In this document: one piece after another, positions 33,027 to 47,700 of the stretch | How positions within the stretch are numbered: position 1 is the first letter of the stretch | How the letters are laid out: every line of letters begins with the position of its first letter | Assembly: GCA_949130485.1 (NCBI GenBank) | Contig: OX422188.1 | Span: forward strand, 1,821,722 to 1,885,721 | From: Agelas oroides | Lineage: Eukaryota; Porifera; Demospongiae; Agelasida; Agelasidae | Direction: 5' to 3' | Length of the DNA: 64,000 bases | Position numbers and translations under genes: made by a program | Notes under the pieces: model-generated | The model's database searches: none | What the model was told of the DNA's origin: nothing | The model's input: the letters and a program-made list of their open reading frames with translations, nothing else

Positions 33027-33265
33027 CAGTCTCGTGGAGCCAGACTTTCACACGAAATTTCGAAAGCGAGGAGAGAGTCTGGTGACACTCGAATAATTAT
33101 TGAAAAGGAAGTCATGGAAGTGACATTGAAGCCAGACTCTCAAACGGTAACCTGCTTATGGTCAATTATCGCCCCCAGAAATTCCTGGGCCTATACACCA
33201 ACTCAATAGTGTCACCAGCAGACTCTCTCCCGTTTTTCGTGTGAGAGTCGGGCTCCGCGAGACTA
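33027..33265. mobile_element. 239-bp MITE with 9-bp target duplication (TAGYCTCG family)
   Basis: It starts CAGTCTCGTGGAGCCAGAC and ends GGGCTCCGCGAGACTA. AATTTCCGT flanks it at 33018-33026 and 33266-33274. It lies about 50 bp upstream of the PLC start codon, so it is part of the presumed promoter/5' UTR of that gene. Confidence 0.85.
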
Positions 33266-33314
33266 AATTTCCGTGGGGAAACAAGTATTGCATGTATTGG
33301 CTTGCTGCGGTGCC

Positions 33315-35682
33315 ATGGCGCTGGGAGAAGGCGCGGACATCGCCCACATCCTCGCAGCTCTGGAACGGGGTACGGTGATGACTAGGTTTTTGAATCGAAA
33401 GAAGGCCAATTGGATGTTCTACCTCAGGACGGATACATTTGAGGTTCTCCAGTACGTGTACCCCGAGAAGAAGAAGAAGCACGTGGCCAAAGAATCAAGT
33501 GTGTATGCCGTGCAAAGTAGTTGCAGTAGAGCAATTCAATGGGTTATTCCATTAAATACACATACACCCCCTCAGAAGAGTAATTTTCAGCTCCCCCCTA
33601 GGAAAGCAAATGAGTAGCATAACCCCCCTAGGACACAATCAAAACAGGCTATTCAACCCCTCTAGACACAATTAAAATGTGAATTTTTACCCTCTGGACA
33701 CAATTATTTTAGCCTTTTAACCCCCTGGGACTTCATTACTTGACTGCACCCCCCTGGGACACGATTAACGCTCTTCCGAGGGGGTGTACGCCTATTTATT
33801 GGAATAGCCCAATAGTTGAGTACAGTAGTTTCAGTTTTAGTGCAACAGCAGAGCGAAAGTGCGAAGCCAAAATATTGGATCGTAAAACCTTTGATCTCTG
33901 CTTTGGTTGTGTCCAAGGGAGGTTATGCTACTAATTTGTTGTCCAAAGGGGGAACTTCATCTGCAGGGGGAGAACGCTTTTAAAAGGAATAGCCCAACCC
34001 ACCCCGAGCAATTGATGGGGTTGGCAAAGGTACTGTTGCTCTAAAACTAAAAATAATTGCAACAGCAATGGGAGACTCAGCTGATTGTAAAATCTTTGAT
34101 CTATATAAGTGGTTGAAGACCCACCAAGTTAGACTTTGGCTTCCGTCCTACATCCATCTTGCATCCACTTCTTTCTGCTTCCCTCTTCGTATTATTATGA
34201 ACATGAACTGAAAGATGTTAATGGTGGGGAAGGCCTGGTAACAAGGCAACAGATCATAGTGCATAGACGACATCATTCTTGTCCCCAACCCCCACTCTTG
34301 CTGTTGTGGTAAAACCTTAAATGAAATGGAGTGCTAAGTTTGTTTACAACAGTTTAGTACAGCTATTTTTGTGAGCAATTTGCTGAGATTGTTGCCCATC
34401 GGCCACTTTATTTGTGCATGGACCTTTAAGATGCCTCCCTCCTTTTTGCAGTTGACATCCGGGAGATCCGAGAGATTCGTGAGGGGATCAACTCAAAGGA
34501 CTTTGAGCGTTCACTTAAGGAACTGAAGAAAATCGATCCGCAATGTTGCTTTATCGTGTACTATGGGATGGAGTTCCAGCTGAAGTCATTGAGCGTAGTA
34601 GGTAAGCAAACTCGTGCGCGTATTAAGGACTGGGTCCAGTCGTTTTGCGTGAGCTGCCTAAATTGACTCTGGGACAGGCATTATTGCACCATAAACAGGA
34701 AGCCGGTTGTATCTATGTAAGCAATGTGGGACCTTATGGAATGCAATTAAGTACCTTCACTATCACGTAGAGAGATTTAGGCTTGTACTGTTCCTGACAA
34801 CAACTCTCAGTCTTGTCCTTACCTTGTTTGACTAAAGCGTGATGTGATAGCGCGTCTGTAACACCAGAAGTCATTCTGCCAAGTGCTTCTAGCAAATTTC
34901 AAACCCCACATAGGTAGAGTCACGTGCATCGTGTAGGGTGACACGTGCCAGCTACTCTTGAACAAGCCATATAATGGCCGCTTAGCAGCTCGTTTTCCGG
35001 AAGTAACTCATGCTGAATTTTTCAGAAGAGAACTGAAGTGTAGTGTTGGGTTTGATCGAGAAGAACTACAATTGTCTTTGATTTCACCATGGGAAAAGTT
35101 TGTAGCTTACCGCTAAAGGTGCAAAGTGGAAGTTTAAATGCCCAGTGGGCATGGCATATTTGCCAGTTTCAGCGCTTTGGAAAGAGATATTGACTATTCC
35201 CATGGATAAAAGGCTAATGAAATAGAACGTAATGGTACAGAAACAATCGTGAAATATTGCTCATGCAAATCCCTCATATCACTTTTATTGCACTGATATA
35301 CCCGAGGGAGGGGCTTGGTACAGCTAAGCTGTGGCTGAAATGATGTAAAAGTAAACAATAAGGGTGGGACTACATGTAACAAACACAAAAAAATTACTTC
35401 AAGCTTCTTCACTTCTCATGAAGTTGATTTAAATTTTGCCATATCATGGCGTACGGTAGTACGCCATATGTAGGGATGACCCCGAAAAAAAATGGCGGCC
35501 ACATTCAAAGTGCACAAATGACACGCTCGAAATGTCCGCGTTAGATAAGTCAACGGCCTCCATGAGCCATATCAGACATTATCGAGTGCTTCCATGGGCA
35601 ACAGGATCGTTAAATTTGCTGGAAAGCATCGCTAAGTACCTGACAGTCAAGTCGCTAAAAAAGGCAAATCGTCTATCTTCTG

Positions 35683-35713
<31 letters not shown>

Positions 35714-38700
35714 CTTCTTCTTCTTCTTCTTCTTCTTTTGCTCACCACGATAGCACGACAACGGCTGAAGCTATTACAACGATTCAAACGCGAAAGATCA
35801 GCATAAATTACTGGGTATTGTACCCACCACTCATCGTTCTCAAAGAAAGAAGTCGAATTAATCGGCGATTCTCAGGTAACCCCACGCTTATGCTTGCTGC
35901 TATACGCCATTTTGTTAGAATAGAATATTCATAGCGATTACGTCAACAGAAGTTCAACAGCTACAGCACTAGCACGTGAAGTTGGCATGCAGCTGCGGTT
36001 ATTCTACTTCCGTAGAGAACTTGACGATCGATTGATTCCCAAACGATTGCATATGTTGCTACTTTCATACAGCAGTTGACGTACTTGTGCTGGATTTGAC
36101 AAGGAACGCAGTATGCGTAACGTCCACAAGAAACGGGCGCGGGATAAGCAGAACTATCTGCGAAACAAAGAAAGCAAAAGGCAAGCGTCCCGTAAACAAG
36201 TACTGGAAGAACCCGGAAAAACACTCTTACTCTCCAAGGGTTCCTTTACCACAGTTATGCCTTACCTCTTTATGACCTATGTACCTGCCACCCACCATAC
36301 ACAACCTACACACACCTGCCCACAATGTATAACCAGCTATAGAAACTGTTCAGCCTTGGACAACACACAACATACAGTGTTACAACCCTGTCATACAACA
36401 GAACAGGTAGACAGTCATGTATATACCACAGTGCCTTAGAACAACCACTCACACACACATGCACATACCCAATTAGACAACAGTTACACCCATGATTCCA
36501 TTGTCAAGTGGATAAGTGCCAACAGCTAACATCCTCCAGAAATCCATCAACATCAACAATAAACTACATAACAAGTCATTTCACTTGGGGTGTGGTTACA
36601 CAACAACAACAAAAAAACAACAGAAACAAGTCACAAAAAAGTTTGCCAAACGCAAACAAGCACATGTAGGGATGAAATCCTCAAAAACCAACCAAACAAG
36701 ACGGGAACGACACCACAAGACTTTTACACCATCCCTACATCTTGTGCCATTTTGCCACCTGTACACAACACAAAACCCTCTACATTTGTACTTATTAGCC
36801 CACACCAACCACAAACAAACATAGTACTTCACTCCATTCAACTATCTCACAAAATAACCCATCCTTCACAAAGCATTACAAAATTACCACTACTCACTTC
36901 ACAGCCACCTGTATACAAGACAACCCATATCTATCATGCTAAACAGGCATAAAACTTAATGCACATTCCAACATACCACACACACTCACCACTCCTCACT
37001 CACTCCACACCTTCTACACACAACTTGGACCATACCTGCTACACTCAGTAGCAACCACCAACAACACAACATACTCACTATGCACAACACACCCACGCCA
37101 CACCCTTCCATCTACAAGACAACCCTCTTCTACACACAACTAAAAAACAAATACAAACACACAGTTTTGGCAAAATGGCACAAGATGTAGGGATGGTGTA
37201 AAAGTCTTGTGGTGTCGTTCCCGTCTTGTTTGGTTGGTTTTTGAGGATTTCATCCCTACATGTGCTTGTTTGCGTTTGGCAAACTTTTTTGTGACTTTTA
37301 TATATAGCCTTAAAAGCCATGGACCCAGCCCTTAATGCCCCTGAGAATATACTGTGATGTTGTGTGTAGTGTAGTGACTTAGCAATTAACACTACCACTG
37401 TAGTGAGTTTGCTAAAACAACAATTTTGTTTTGCCAATGATGTATATACACACACTAGTCTCACGTGGCCACACCCCATTCCACAAGAGAGGGAAGGGGT
37501 CTGGTAACTAGTCTTGAGCCCAGCCCGTGCATGCCTCCCGGTGAGAAATGGCCTGGTGAACAAAGTTGAATTTCTTGGGCTTATTACCAAAAAGTGGTAA
37601 CAGCCAATGAGATTGTGAGATAGGTAATTATTACGTAGCACTTCCCTTACAACAGTCATATTTTGCTTATCTCTACTCGAGGATCCATACCTTTTTTGAG
37701 CAGATTTGGCACAAAGTGTTCTGAACTTTAATTGCTAGATGTTTTGAACTTTAATTGCTACTTTAAACAAGAGCATGTTTTTCCTCGTGAGAGGGTGGGA
37801 TCTGGAGACGAGACTATCTGGTAACTTACATTACATTTCATTTACTACGGCTGCATAATTATCTTGCAAAGACTGACAAAGTAACTGCTCGTGGTTTCAC
37901 AGTTGATTCATACCTTGTAATTTCTTACTGAAGTTGTGATATCAGCATGCCTGTGACAGAATACTGCACTGTGATTGGTCCTGCACTGTGCAGTGCATGT
38001 GCAACAAACTGGTGTAAAAGAAGTTACCTGACCCTTCTCTCTCACGCGAAACGGGGTGTGGCCACATGAGACTAATGTACACACATTCACCATTGATCGC
38101 TCTTTCTCTTTATCTCCTTCCCTCTTCTTTTTCCTCTTTCCTCCTTCTAGCTTTCTGTAGAGACGACTGTGTAGCCTGGGTAAAGGCTCTGAAGCATCTG
38201 ACACACCCAAGCAACTTTAGGTCACACTTACTTACTCAAAGGTTGGTACGTAGTTTAGGAGCCATGCTCATGTACGTAGTGCTACACTGTAAAAAATTTT
38301 GGGTTGTTTCAACCTGTTAAGGGTTGTCTGAGTTGCGCACATGTACAGAGGAGTAATTATAATTCTATAAAATATCACATTTCAAACAAATAAGCAATTT
38401 GTTCAACGAAATTAGCTTGCTTTGATGTGACATACCATATAAATGTGAACCAAATTGAGCAATTTGTTCAAGAAATTGGGATGTGACATTACAAATTTGT
38501 TACTTCCTATGTAACGTCTCATCAAAGCATAGCTCGATTTCTTGAACAAATTGCTCAATTTGTCCTTACTATCTAGTATGTCATATCAAAGCAGGCTAAT
38601 TTTGTATAATTTGTTCAATAAATTTCTCAGTGATATTTCAGCATTACTCCTACATACATGTGTGCAACTCAGACAACCCTATAAACTGGTTGAAACAACC

Positions 38701-41700
38701 CAAAGTTTTTTACAGTGTACATGTTACGTTGTGATCAGGGTGAAAGTGCCACTAGTAACCATCACCATGGTAACAGGTTTTTTATTGAGACTCTAGGAGG
38801 GTCTAGGAGCTCATTATTCAGTTAAAAAGGACAGGAATGATGGCTACTATATAAGTGTGTTAGATCTACTTGTGGCTTTGCTGCTTCGTAGTATATGCCA
38901 CAAAAGACACATAAGGTATACATATATAGGCCTGCAAGTGGGGGAAAAAAGGAGAAGTGACAGCTGTGTTTGGTTGATAATTAAGTGGCTGTGAACAAAG
39001 CTCTACATAGACATACTTAGATAAAGGTGAGTCACATTATAAAACCATGGTCAATACTGCCTAGAGCACAAACAAAAAGAATTGTGGTAATCAGACAAAG
39101 GGGCATACTCAAATATGAATTCTCTTGATTTTTGTTCTTAGACCTTGATAGAGAAGCTAGAGTCTGCAAATGAGATCCGTTTACAGCATGTTCATGTTGA
39201 TGTGTATGATGAGTGTTCAACTGGGCATCTTTAGTTGTTTGCAGCAATATATGGAGTGTTGCATGAAGAATGATTCTGCAGGTGGTTGAACAAAGAGTTT
39301 CAGTCACTGGACCAAACCCACAGTGGAAAGTAAGTTATACACACAAAAGTGTGCAAACTCACATACACGCATGGACGGATGCACGCACACACGCACACAC
39401 ACGCACACACACACACACACACACATTCAATTCAAAAGTCCTGAACCTCGATTCGCAGCTCGGTTCGTAGCTCGATTCGTAGCTCGATTCGAATTCACTG
39501 TACTGATTCACAAATTAGTTACAGGCCCCGCCCAACTTCGCTGGCACACCTAGGTGAACCATGCGCTGCGAATGCAAGTAGCACCCTACTCTACAACACG
39601 CATGGGAGCTGAGGAAAGTATACATGCTATGAGCAACCGGATGGGAGGAAATTTAGTGGATGTGCTCAGTTACCCAGGTTTCACCTTATCAAGAGCAATG
39701 GTAGGAGACTGGCGGATAAATCATACTGTCACCATGCATTTGTAAGTAACACTTGTATTGTTGTGTGTTATAGAGACGTGACTTGTAGCTAGTGACAGAA
39801 ATCATGCACATCAGTATAATTATGCTAGTTTATAACTTCAAACTATATAGATAGATGTGTGGTTTCTGGTGATATCATTGAGCACATTGCATCTGCAAGT
39901 GAAGAAGTTAATGCCTAACTCTGTACAGTGCATTCTTACCTTGCTTACTACACGGACCATTTTTAGACAGGTCATGTCTCCATGAGGGGCCTTATACACA
40001 TGAAAACAAGACTATTTACAGGCTTATTTCACAAAATGTGATGACTCGCACCTAACCCTTCCACCAAGGATTTCCTTGAATGACCTACCATCAGTCTCCT
40101 ACCACGAGTTGATCTTGCTATCGCTAAAGCAGAAGAAACCTGTGCACCGTCAAACAAACTCAGCTACACGCTTTTCCCCCCCATTAGTCTCACGTAGTAT
40201 CTCTAGGGTTGGATCTGGGCACTTGAGATTAGTACATGTCCAAATCGGAAAGCCACCCTTTCCTCAGTTCCCGTGCCTGTTGAAGATTCATAGTTAGCTC
40301 GCCCTAACTCGCTCAACTTTGTCAACAAAGCGGCAAACTGGTTGCTGCCTGTAGAGTTGTAGAGGTGGGCCGAGTGTTGCTTGTAAGGTAGATGCTGGTA
40401 TTATGAGACAGCTAAACTGAATTACTACCATTAGTGTAATGTATTTTTTCAGTCCCATCTAAATGGATACTCGCACGGAGTTAGCTCGCTCACTTTGGCA
40501 CGGCAGTTCTTCGCCGACAGCTACCCACACGCTTTGATAATATAGCCTCTTACTATCGTTTCGACGTTGAAACACACACTGAGTTCCCTGGCAGGGTCGC
40601 CCTCTCTGTGCATGAATTGTAGGGGGTGTGGTCAGAGATTGTGACCTTGTCGCGAAATGAAAAATCACGAAAAACTTTTTCCTGGTGTGTTTGTGGTGAT
40701 TCTCAAAAAATTATGCTCGTGAAAATTTCCCGCTATACGGTTTTAATGTTAACATACACCGTTCAGGGTTCATAATTTGGGATCCCAAATCATCAAATCT
40801 TGAAAAATACTACAGAGTAAACACATTTTGATGGGAAAGTTGCCAGATAATGGCACCTGTAAGTTTATGTACTCTAAATGGACATCGAGTTTGGAAATTA
40901 AAGTTACATGTGAACCCATAATACATAATACCAGCATCTACTTTATTCGCAGCACGAAGACTCTAGTTAGCCTAGCCTCCCCACGGGCAAACGCAAAGCT
41001 GGGCGGGACCTGGGGCGGCTACTCTGTGAATCGAGCTACGAATCAGGCTACGAACCAAGCTACGAATCGAGCTACGAATCAAGCTTCAGGTCTGCAAATC
41101 GAGCTTCGGACACGTGAATCGAGCTTTGAATCGAGCTTCAGGTCTGCGAATCGAGCTATGAACCTGTGAATCGAGCTGTGAATCGAGCTTTAAAACGAGC
41201 TGTGAACCGAACTTATTGCACTCCAGGGCTACCGTACACACACACACACACACACATACATAACCTACACTCATAATTAGCAATCTTAGACACTATCTGA
41301 CATCTTGTGAAAGTCATGTAGGAGAAATATAGATCTAGATGTTATGCAAAGTCACCCACCTCGCAGGACGCGTTTTGGTCATTACCAGGCCTCACTAGCT
41401 GTGCTGGGGTGACCGGGAGATGGGGGACTGCTATCTCATGCACAAAATGCATGCACATGCTGCACACACATTCTGAGTTTTACATTAGCCTCGTACCCAG
41501 GCCGTGCGTTTCTCCTACGAACGGCCTGGGTATGAGGCTACGTTTCCATAAGATACCCACAACGACCTAAATTTCCCGAGAATGTACATAGCACTTAGTG
41601 ATTAACACTAGCCAACTATGATATTAGAAGAAAGATGTGTTGGTACCGATTTAGCTAGACCATGTGGCTGTGTTTGCTATCCACACCAAGCTCACATGGG

Positions 41701-44700
41701 ATGTTGCTATTCATGTTGTGTGCCATCAGCACTTCAGCTTTGAAAGTTGGCTGTTTGTCTGATAACCTTGCTGTCAACTCCAGCTGGGTGATGAATTTGA
41801 GAGCATTGAGTTGCTATAAACATACATGGGTTCTCTTTTGTGGTTCAAATCAGATTTGAAAGAGCACCCATCCCCTTCTTTGGTGAACTTGTAAGGTGCT
41901 CCACCCATGGGCATTCTTTTGTGAGATTGTGCCACTACGTTTCTGGGAGATATGTTATACAAGTATACTCCTGGCATTCTTAGTACCGGCATTTGTCCAC
42001 AATGACATCCCTCTCTCATGCAACACATACACTCACACACACATAGGATATCTTGTGATGACTTGAAAACGTTTATGGAGAAAATCAGCAGCAAGACACT
42101 TCGGTCTCAAACAAAACAGATATTTGCTGTAAGACTCAAACTTTTATGGGCAGGAGTATACATAATTATCAGTTGGAGAATTTTCACATCAATACACTCA
42201 ACATGCAGACCTTGCAATTTATTTCACCTACATGAACATGTGCAGTTATCAGTTTAAGCTCAGCACGATCAATCAAGCTCAACACTGGGAGGACTGGGAG
42301 TATACTTTTAAGGGTTCATAAGCCACAATTAGCCTATGTTCAGTGGTTAAGCTGTAATAAAAAAATCTCGTATTCATTGATTGCAGGATTTTGACTACAT
42401 GAAGTCAGGGTATCTGGGCATTGAAGAGTTCTACAACTTGTATCACTGCCTCGTCTATGTGAGAAATGTGAGTAGTGCCAAAAGTTGACAGTTAAACAAT
42501 TGGGAGAAGGGGCATCACAATTCACACAGTGTTCACTCACTTTTTGAAGTAAAGTTTTCATTATCTATTAATGGAGGTGGTTACCACATTTACTAGTATT
42601 TGTGAGGCAATCTCGACCTTGTAAGTTCCAAGGAGGGGGAACCCCCTTTGCTCCTGCCCTAAATGAAACCTAGGAATGAGACTTGTATATTGGATTGGTG
42701 ACCTAGTATACAAATTTTGGTTCCGAGGGCCTTCTTCAGGCATACAATGCTAGACACTGTTGAGGATGTTTTGTGCAATCAAAGACTGTTCTGACAGTTT
42801 GTCCACAGATACATCGTCAGATTGGTTGTTCAAGATCCAGACTACCCTAAACATTTTTGGTTGTGGTGGTGATCAATTGTGACAATATTTGAGGGGTAGT
42901 ACATTTTCCTTGATTGCATGAAGCATCTTGCTGCTAACCTGGAATCTGTTACATTGCAGTAGACCAATCAGAATATGGAAAGCATAGCAACCGTTGCCAT
43001 AGCTATGCATAATGTAAAGATTTTTCTAGAGAACACTGAATTCACCATGGCTACAATGGGTTTGTTGAAACTCAAAACCCCAGAGATAGTAGCAAAACAG
43101 CTAGCACGTGCTTTGGTTGAGAAAATAGGAAAGCGTCGTAGCTACCATAGCCATCATGAGTACGAGCTGGTTGACTTTCTTCTTGCCAGCACAGTTGAAT
43201 CCAAGTAGACTGGTAGCTCCCGTGTGTGCTGTTATACCTCAGTGGCTGTAACCCAGCTTCTGAAATAATTTCTTGCCTCTTCTTGCTCATGCTTGCTTCT
43301 CAGATGTCATCTTCACCTCAGAATAGTCTTGTGCCCATACCCAGCCCTCTCATGAGGAAAAGGGTCTGGTGACACAGGCCTGAATCCTTGGGCTTGCAGA
43401 AATGCTGAAGCCTTGTAATTGTTGGTTACAAATTGGTCAGTGTTGAATGATGAATCTCATAACATACCACTTGGAGTGTTGCTATTGAACCCACATACTG
43501 ATGCTCTGCGATTTGATTGGTCGCTTCATATTTCTGGAGCTATCCCAAGGATTTGGGCTTGTGACACCTAACCCTTCTCCTTGCTTGAGTGGGTGGGGTC
43601 TGGGCATGAGACTAACCCCAGAACAGAATAGACAAAGCTAAGTATAAGCTAGACATATTCCTTCCAAGCAGGATTCATTATATATTCCTTAAGAAAGGTC
43701 AGTGCTTTTATTCGGAGGTGCCTTGCACTTAGTCTCGTCCCCAGGCCCCACCCCAAAAATCGGGAAAGGGGCCTGGTCACACTTGCAAACTTTCTCATAT
43801 GTGCTGAGTCAGCATATTATATAACAATTATACGTGCCTTACATGATCACGTGGTATCCAGCTACTGTCGACGATGGCAGTACAGAGTAGATGAACAGAT
43901 CTTGCTACAGAGCAACTACAGGCAAATCCTGTAAGGCAAGAGTAGTAGCCTAGCAAACAAATGCACTCTAAGTTTCGGGGTTTATGAAAAGTATGCTAGC
44001 CTCATTCCCATTTTCAAATGGTCTTGGAACGAGTCTACTACTTTCACATGTCACGAATTTAGTAATAATTGATAATGGATGAACGTCATTCGTCTACTCC
44101 AAACGAAGACTGCTGACACAGCACATGGGAATTTTTTGTAAGTGTAACCAGGCCCTTTTCCCGATTTTCAAGTGGGGCCTGAGGACGAGGCTACCTTGCA
44201 CTAGCTGTGACCTTGGCCTTACTTGGCTTTGCTCCCTACCCTATCACAACATGCACTATCCTCACCCCTCCTTTCACCCTACCCCTTCTTTTCTCCCTCC
44301 CTCTCTTTCTCTTCCCAACATGCATTCTCAGATTGGTGAAAAGTTCTACCCATATTGTCTTGACAAGCAGAACCTGACTTTCCCGGAACTACAAGGTTTC
44401 TTCAAGGAGGAACAGCAGGACAAACGAGCTGATGATCCATCCTACATTGCTTCCCTTGTGTGTGACTTTGTTCAGCAGCCTGGCAAGTCTCAGGATGCAG
44501 ATCAACCATCGCTGACACTACCAGAGGTAAGATGTATATTTAAAAGATGATAGGTGTCTGTACAGATATGATGAGCCATTTGCTTTTGGGCTTTGAATAC
44601 ACACACGCATATCTCTCCACAGTTTGTGAGTTTTCTGTTCTCTAAGCGTAACTCCATTTTCGATGAGGAGTGCGGCATGGTCTATCAGAACATGGACAGG

Positions 44701-47700
44701 CCTCTTTCACACTACTGGATTGCTTCCTCACATAACACGTGAGAAATGTAAAACTCTTGGTAATAGTGCTGCATGTATGTTGCATTAATGGACGTACAGC
44801 CTAAGATCACGACTCAGTATGATAGTTGTTCATTGGAGGAAAGCTCATTTGCAATGACATGTGTCACCCTCCTCTCCTGTTTCCTTTTTCCCTATATTTC
44901 TCTCCCTCCTTGCTCTCCACCCCTCCCCCCCCCCAACCTTCCATTTCTCTCTCTTTCTTCTTCGCTCTCTCTTCCCTCCCCCTTTTTACTCTCCCCCTCC
45001 TCCACAAAATATATTTTTCCACTTTTTTCCACCTTCCTTCTCTTGTTTCCTCCCTCCATCTCTCTTTCTCCTTCCCTTCAATCATCCCTCTTCTATTCTT
45101 TTCCCTCCCTCTCTCCCTTCCCTTTCCTTCTCTTCCCTTCCCTCTTTTTCCCTTCCCTCTTTTTCCCTTCCCTTCCCTTCCCTTCCCTTCCCTTCCCTTC
45201 CCTTCCCTTCCCTTCCCTTCCCTTCCCTTCCCTTCCCTTCCCTTCCCTTCCCTTCCCTTCCCTTCCCTTCCCTTTCCTTTCCTTGTTTCTCCCTACCTCT
45301 TCTTTTTTCTCTTCTTCCTTTTTCTTCCTATATTTTTTTCTCCTCCCACTTTTCCCCTTTTTTTTTCCATTCCTCCTCACTAATGTGCAGCTACTTGACA
45401 GGCAACCAGTACTCTAGTGAATCGTCAGTGGAGGCGTATGTACAAGTTCTTCGAACTGGATGCAGATGTATTGAATGTCAGTTGTTGCCACTACTTGCAA
45501 GATTTTTTAATCTTTACTTGCTGTAAGCCTTCTTATGAATGAGGCTACTATCTTGCAGTGTGGGGTGTAGTTTCACTAAAAGTTGTATATAGTTTGCTTG
45601 CCGTTCAAAGTTTGTCTTTAAAAACTTTTGTTCAAATACTCATTTACTAGCTTTTGCATATTAAGCCTTTACGCAAAATTTTGACGTTCCTAAATTCCCA
45701 CCTTATGATACCACCTTGTTTTGCGTTCATAACGATATTCTCACTCTCCTTTCCTCACACATGCACTAGTGGACACATGGGACGGCCTTGATGGCCAACC
45801 AATCATCTTTCATGGCCATACCCTCACCACGAAGATTCGCTTTATGGATGTGCTCAAAACCATCAAGGAGAATGCATTTGTTGCATCAGAGTATCCACTC
45901 ATTATTACAATTGAGCAGCACTGTGACGTTCCTCAACAGAGGTTCATGGCTAGGGCATTCAAGGAGTACCTGGGTGGTACGTTCATGGTTGTAAGTTGGG
46001 GTATCATTTTATGACTCTGAGGGTGTCATACGAAGTCAAGATATGTAGGAAAGCAGGATGTCATAGGACAGTTTATGCCCCTGTAGTGCAGTGGCCTAAT
46101 GTTACACATACATAGCTCCTGTAGTGCAGTGGCCTCATGTTACACATACATAGCTCCTGTAGTGCAGTGGCCTCATGTTGCACATACATAGCTCCTGTAG
46201 TGCAGTGGCCTCATGTTACACATACATAGCTCCTGTAGTGCAGTGGCCTAATGTTACACATACATATAGCTCCTGTAGTGCAGTGGCCATGTTACACATA
46301 CATAGCTCCTGTAGTGCAGTGGCCTAATGTTACACATACGTACATAGCTGCTGTAGTGAAGTGGCCTCATGTAACATATACATAGTTAATGGTAGCAGAA
46401 CTTACTGTGCAATCATAATTAATATTTGTCTTGTAATTTATTAAGATGGCATTTTGTAGTCAAGTGACTAAATTTTATTGCACTGTACTATGCTCGTAAT
46501 TATGGTAGAGAGGAGGTATAGAGAAAGAGCTAGGGAAAAGGGAGAGAGTGAAGGAAAGGAGAATTTACCACTGTGTTTCCTACACAGCTGGAACGATTTT
46601 TATGCAAGCTTTTACCTGAAATTGATTTCCTTGGCAGCTGCTTTGCTCTGCACTCTTGTGGCCTATTTTTTTTAACCAGATTTAACACTATTACTGTGTG
46701 CATGAGCATATAGGGGTCAGTGTTATGACTTTGCCAATATTATATACTCCCTCTTCTCACCTCCCAGATATGTTGCTGGTACAACCTGTTGATGCCAGTG
46801 CCACTTCATTGCCTGCACCAAACCAACTAAAGAAGAAAATTATCATCAAGGTGGGTGTGTACCGTTAGAATAATATCACCTCTTGGTCCAATGTTTCTAA
46901 TTGGACACCTTCAGTAGTCAATTGCAACATACACACTTTGTTCTCTTGATACCTTCATTCTTCCTCTCTCTTTCTTCTCCTCTCCTTTTTGTCTCCCTCT
47001 CTCATGTTTGCTTCTGTGCACATTTCTTCTTCTCCTCCTCCACCTTTTTCTCAAACTTTTCTACCTGTTTCTCTTCTCTCCTTCATTCTCTTCTTCTTGT
47101 ATCCTCCCAACTACTACTCTTCTTTCTTCTCCCGTGTCTCTCTTTACTCTCCTTCCTTTCTTCTGTTACAAACCTCTTCTCTGCATTCTCTTTCCTCTTC
47201 TCTCCTCCCCTCTTCTTTGTCTTTTCTTCAATTTCCCTCTTTTCTCTTTTCTCCCACTTCCTCCCATTCTCTTATAGAACAAGAAGCTGACTATCTCAGA
47301 TGAGGAAAAGGAGAAATTAGATCTCAGCAACTCTATCAAGAAGGGCTATCTGTTTATACAGGATCCCATTGACAAGGTGCATCAGTAGTCACTTTGCAAT
47401 AGTCAGTACCATGTGTGACTTAAGAAATGTGGTCACTTAGCAAGAAACACAAACATAGACTCAGTGGTAACGGTAACTAGATTCATGGAAAATGTAACTA
47501 TGGGGTCCAATTAAATCTGCATGCATTACCAATGAAAGATTGTAACTCAAGTTTTATCCCAATAGAATGATATACGGCGGTTACAAAATTGATGGCTTGT
47601 TAACCAGGAGCTCATTCAATGTTTTCCCACTGATGGGAGGTTTTTTCCCCTAGTAGCCTCTGAATGAGACAGGTATTTGTATCCCTATTATTAGATGTGG

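Larger units (their letters stand above)
34602..38150 (+). other. PLC intron 2 (3.5 kb), repeat-rich
   Basis: It contains the TTC microsatellite, a long inverted repeat and a MITE listed separately. A basic open frame at about 36113-36220 ([17 protein letters not shown]) may be a transposon-derived fragment but is too short to classify. The AC-rich frames at 36280-37080 are low complexity. Confidence 0.5.

Noticed and set aside
33840..33934. Short frame near PLC exon 1
   Set aside because: Part of a MITE-like inverted repeat; no splice logic links it to the PLC frame.
36113..37659. Several 60-190 codon frames in PLC intron 2
   Set aside because: The same peptide appears twice because of the inverted repeat; the remainder is AC-rich low complexity.
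39554..39745. Open frame between PLC exons as a possible EF-hand exon
   Set aside because: It lies inside the satellite-ended element, and PLC exons at 39282 and 42047 join in phase without it.
44773..45526. Long overlapping open frames on both strands
   Set aside because: They exist because the C/T tract and (TTCCC)n lack stop codons; they encode repetitive Ser/Phe/Pro/Leu or Lys/Glu/Gly peptides.
46901..47303. Three overlapping Ser/Leu/Phe-rich frames
   Set aside because: Pyrimidine-rich intron sequence leading to the splice acceptor at 47277.
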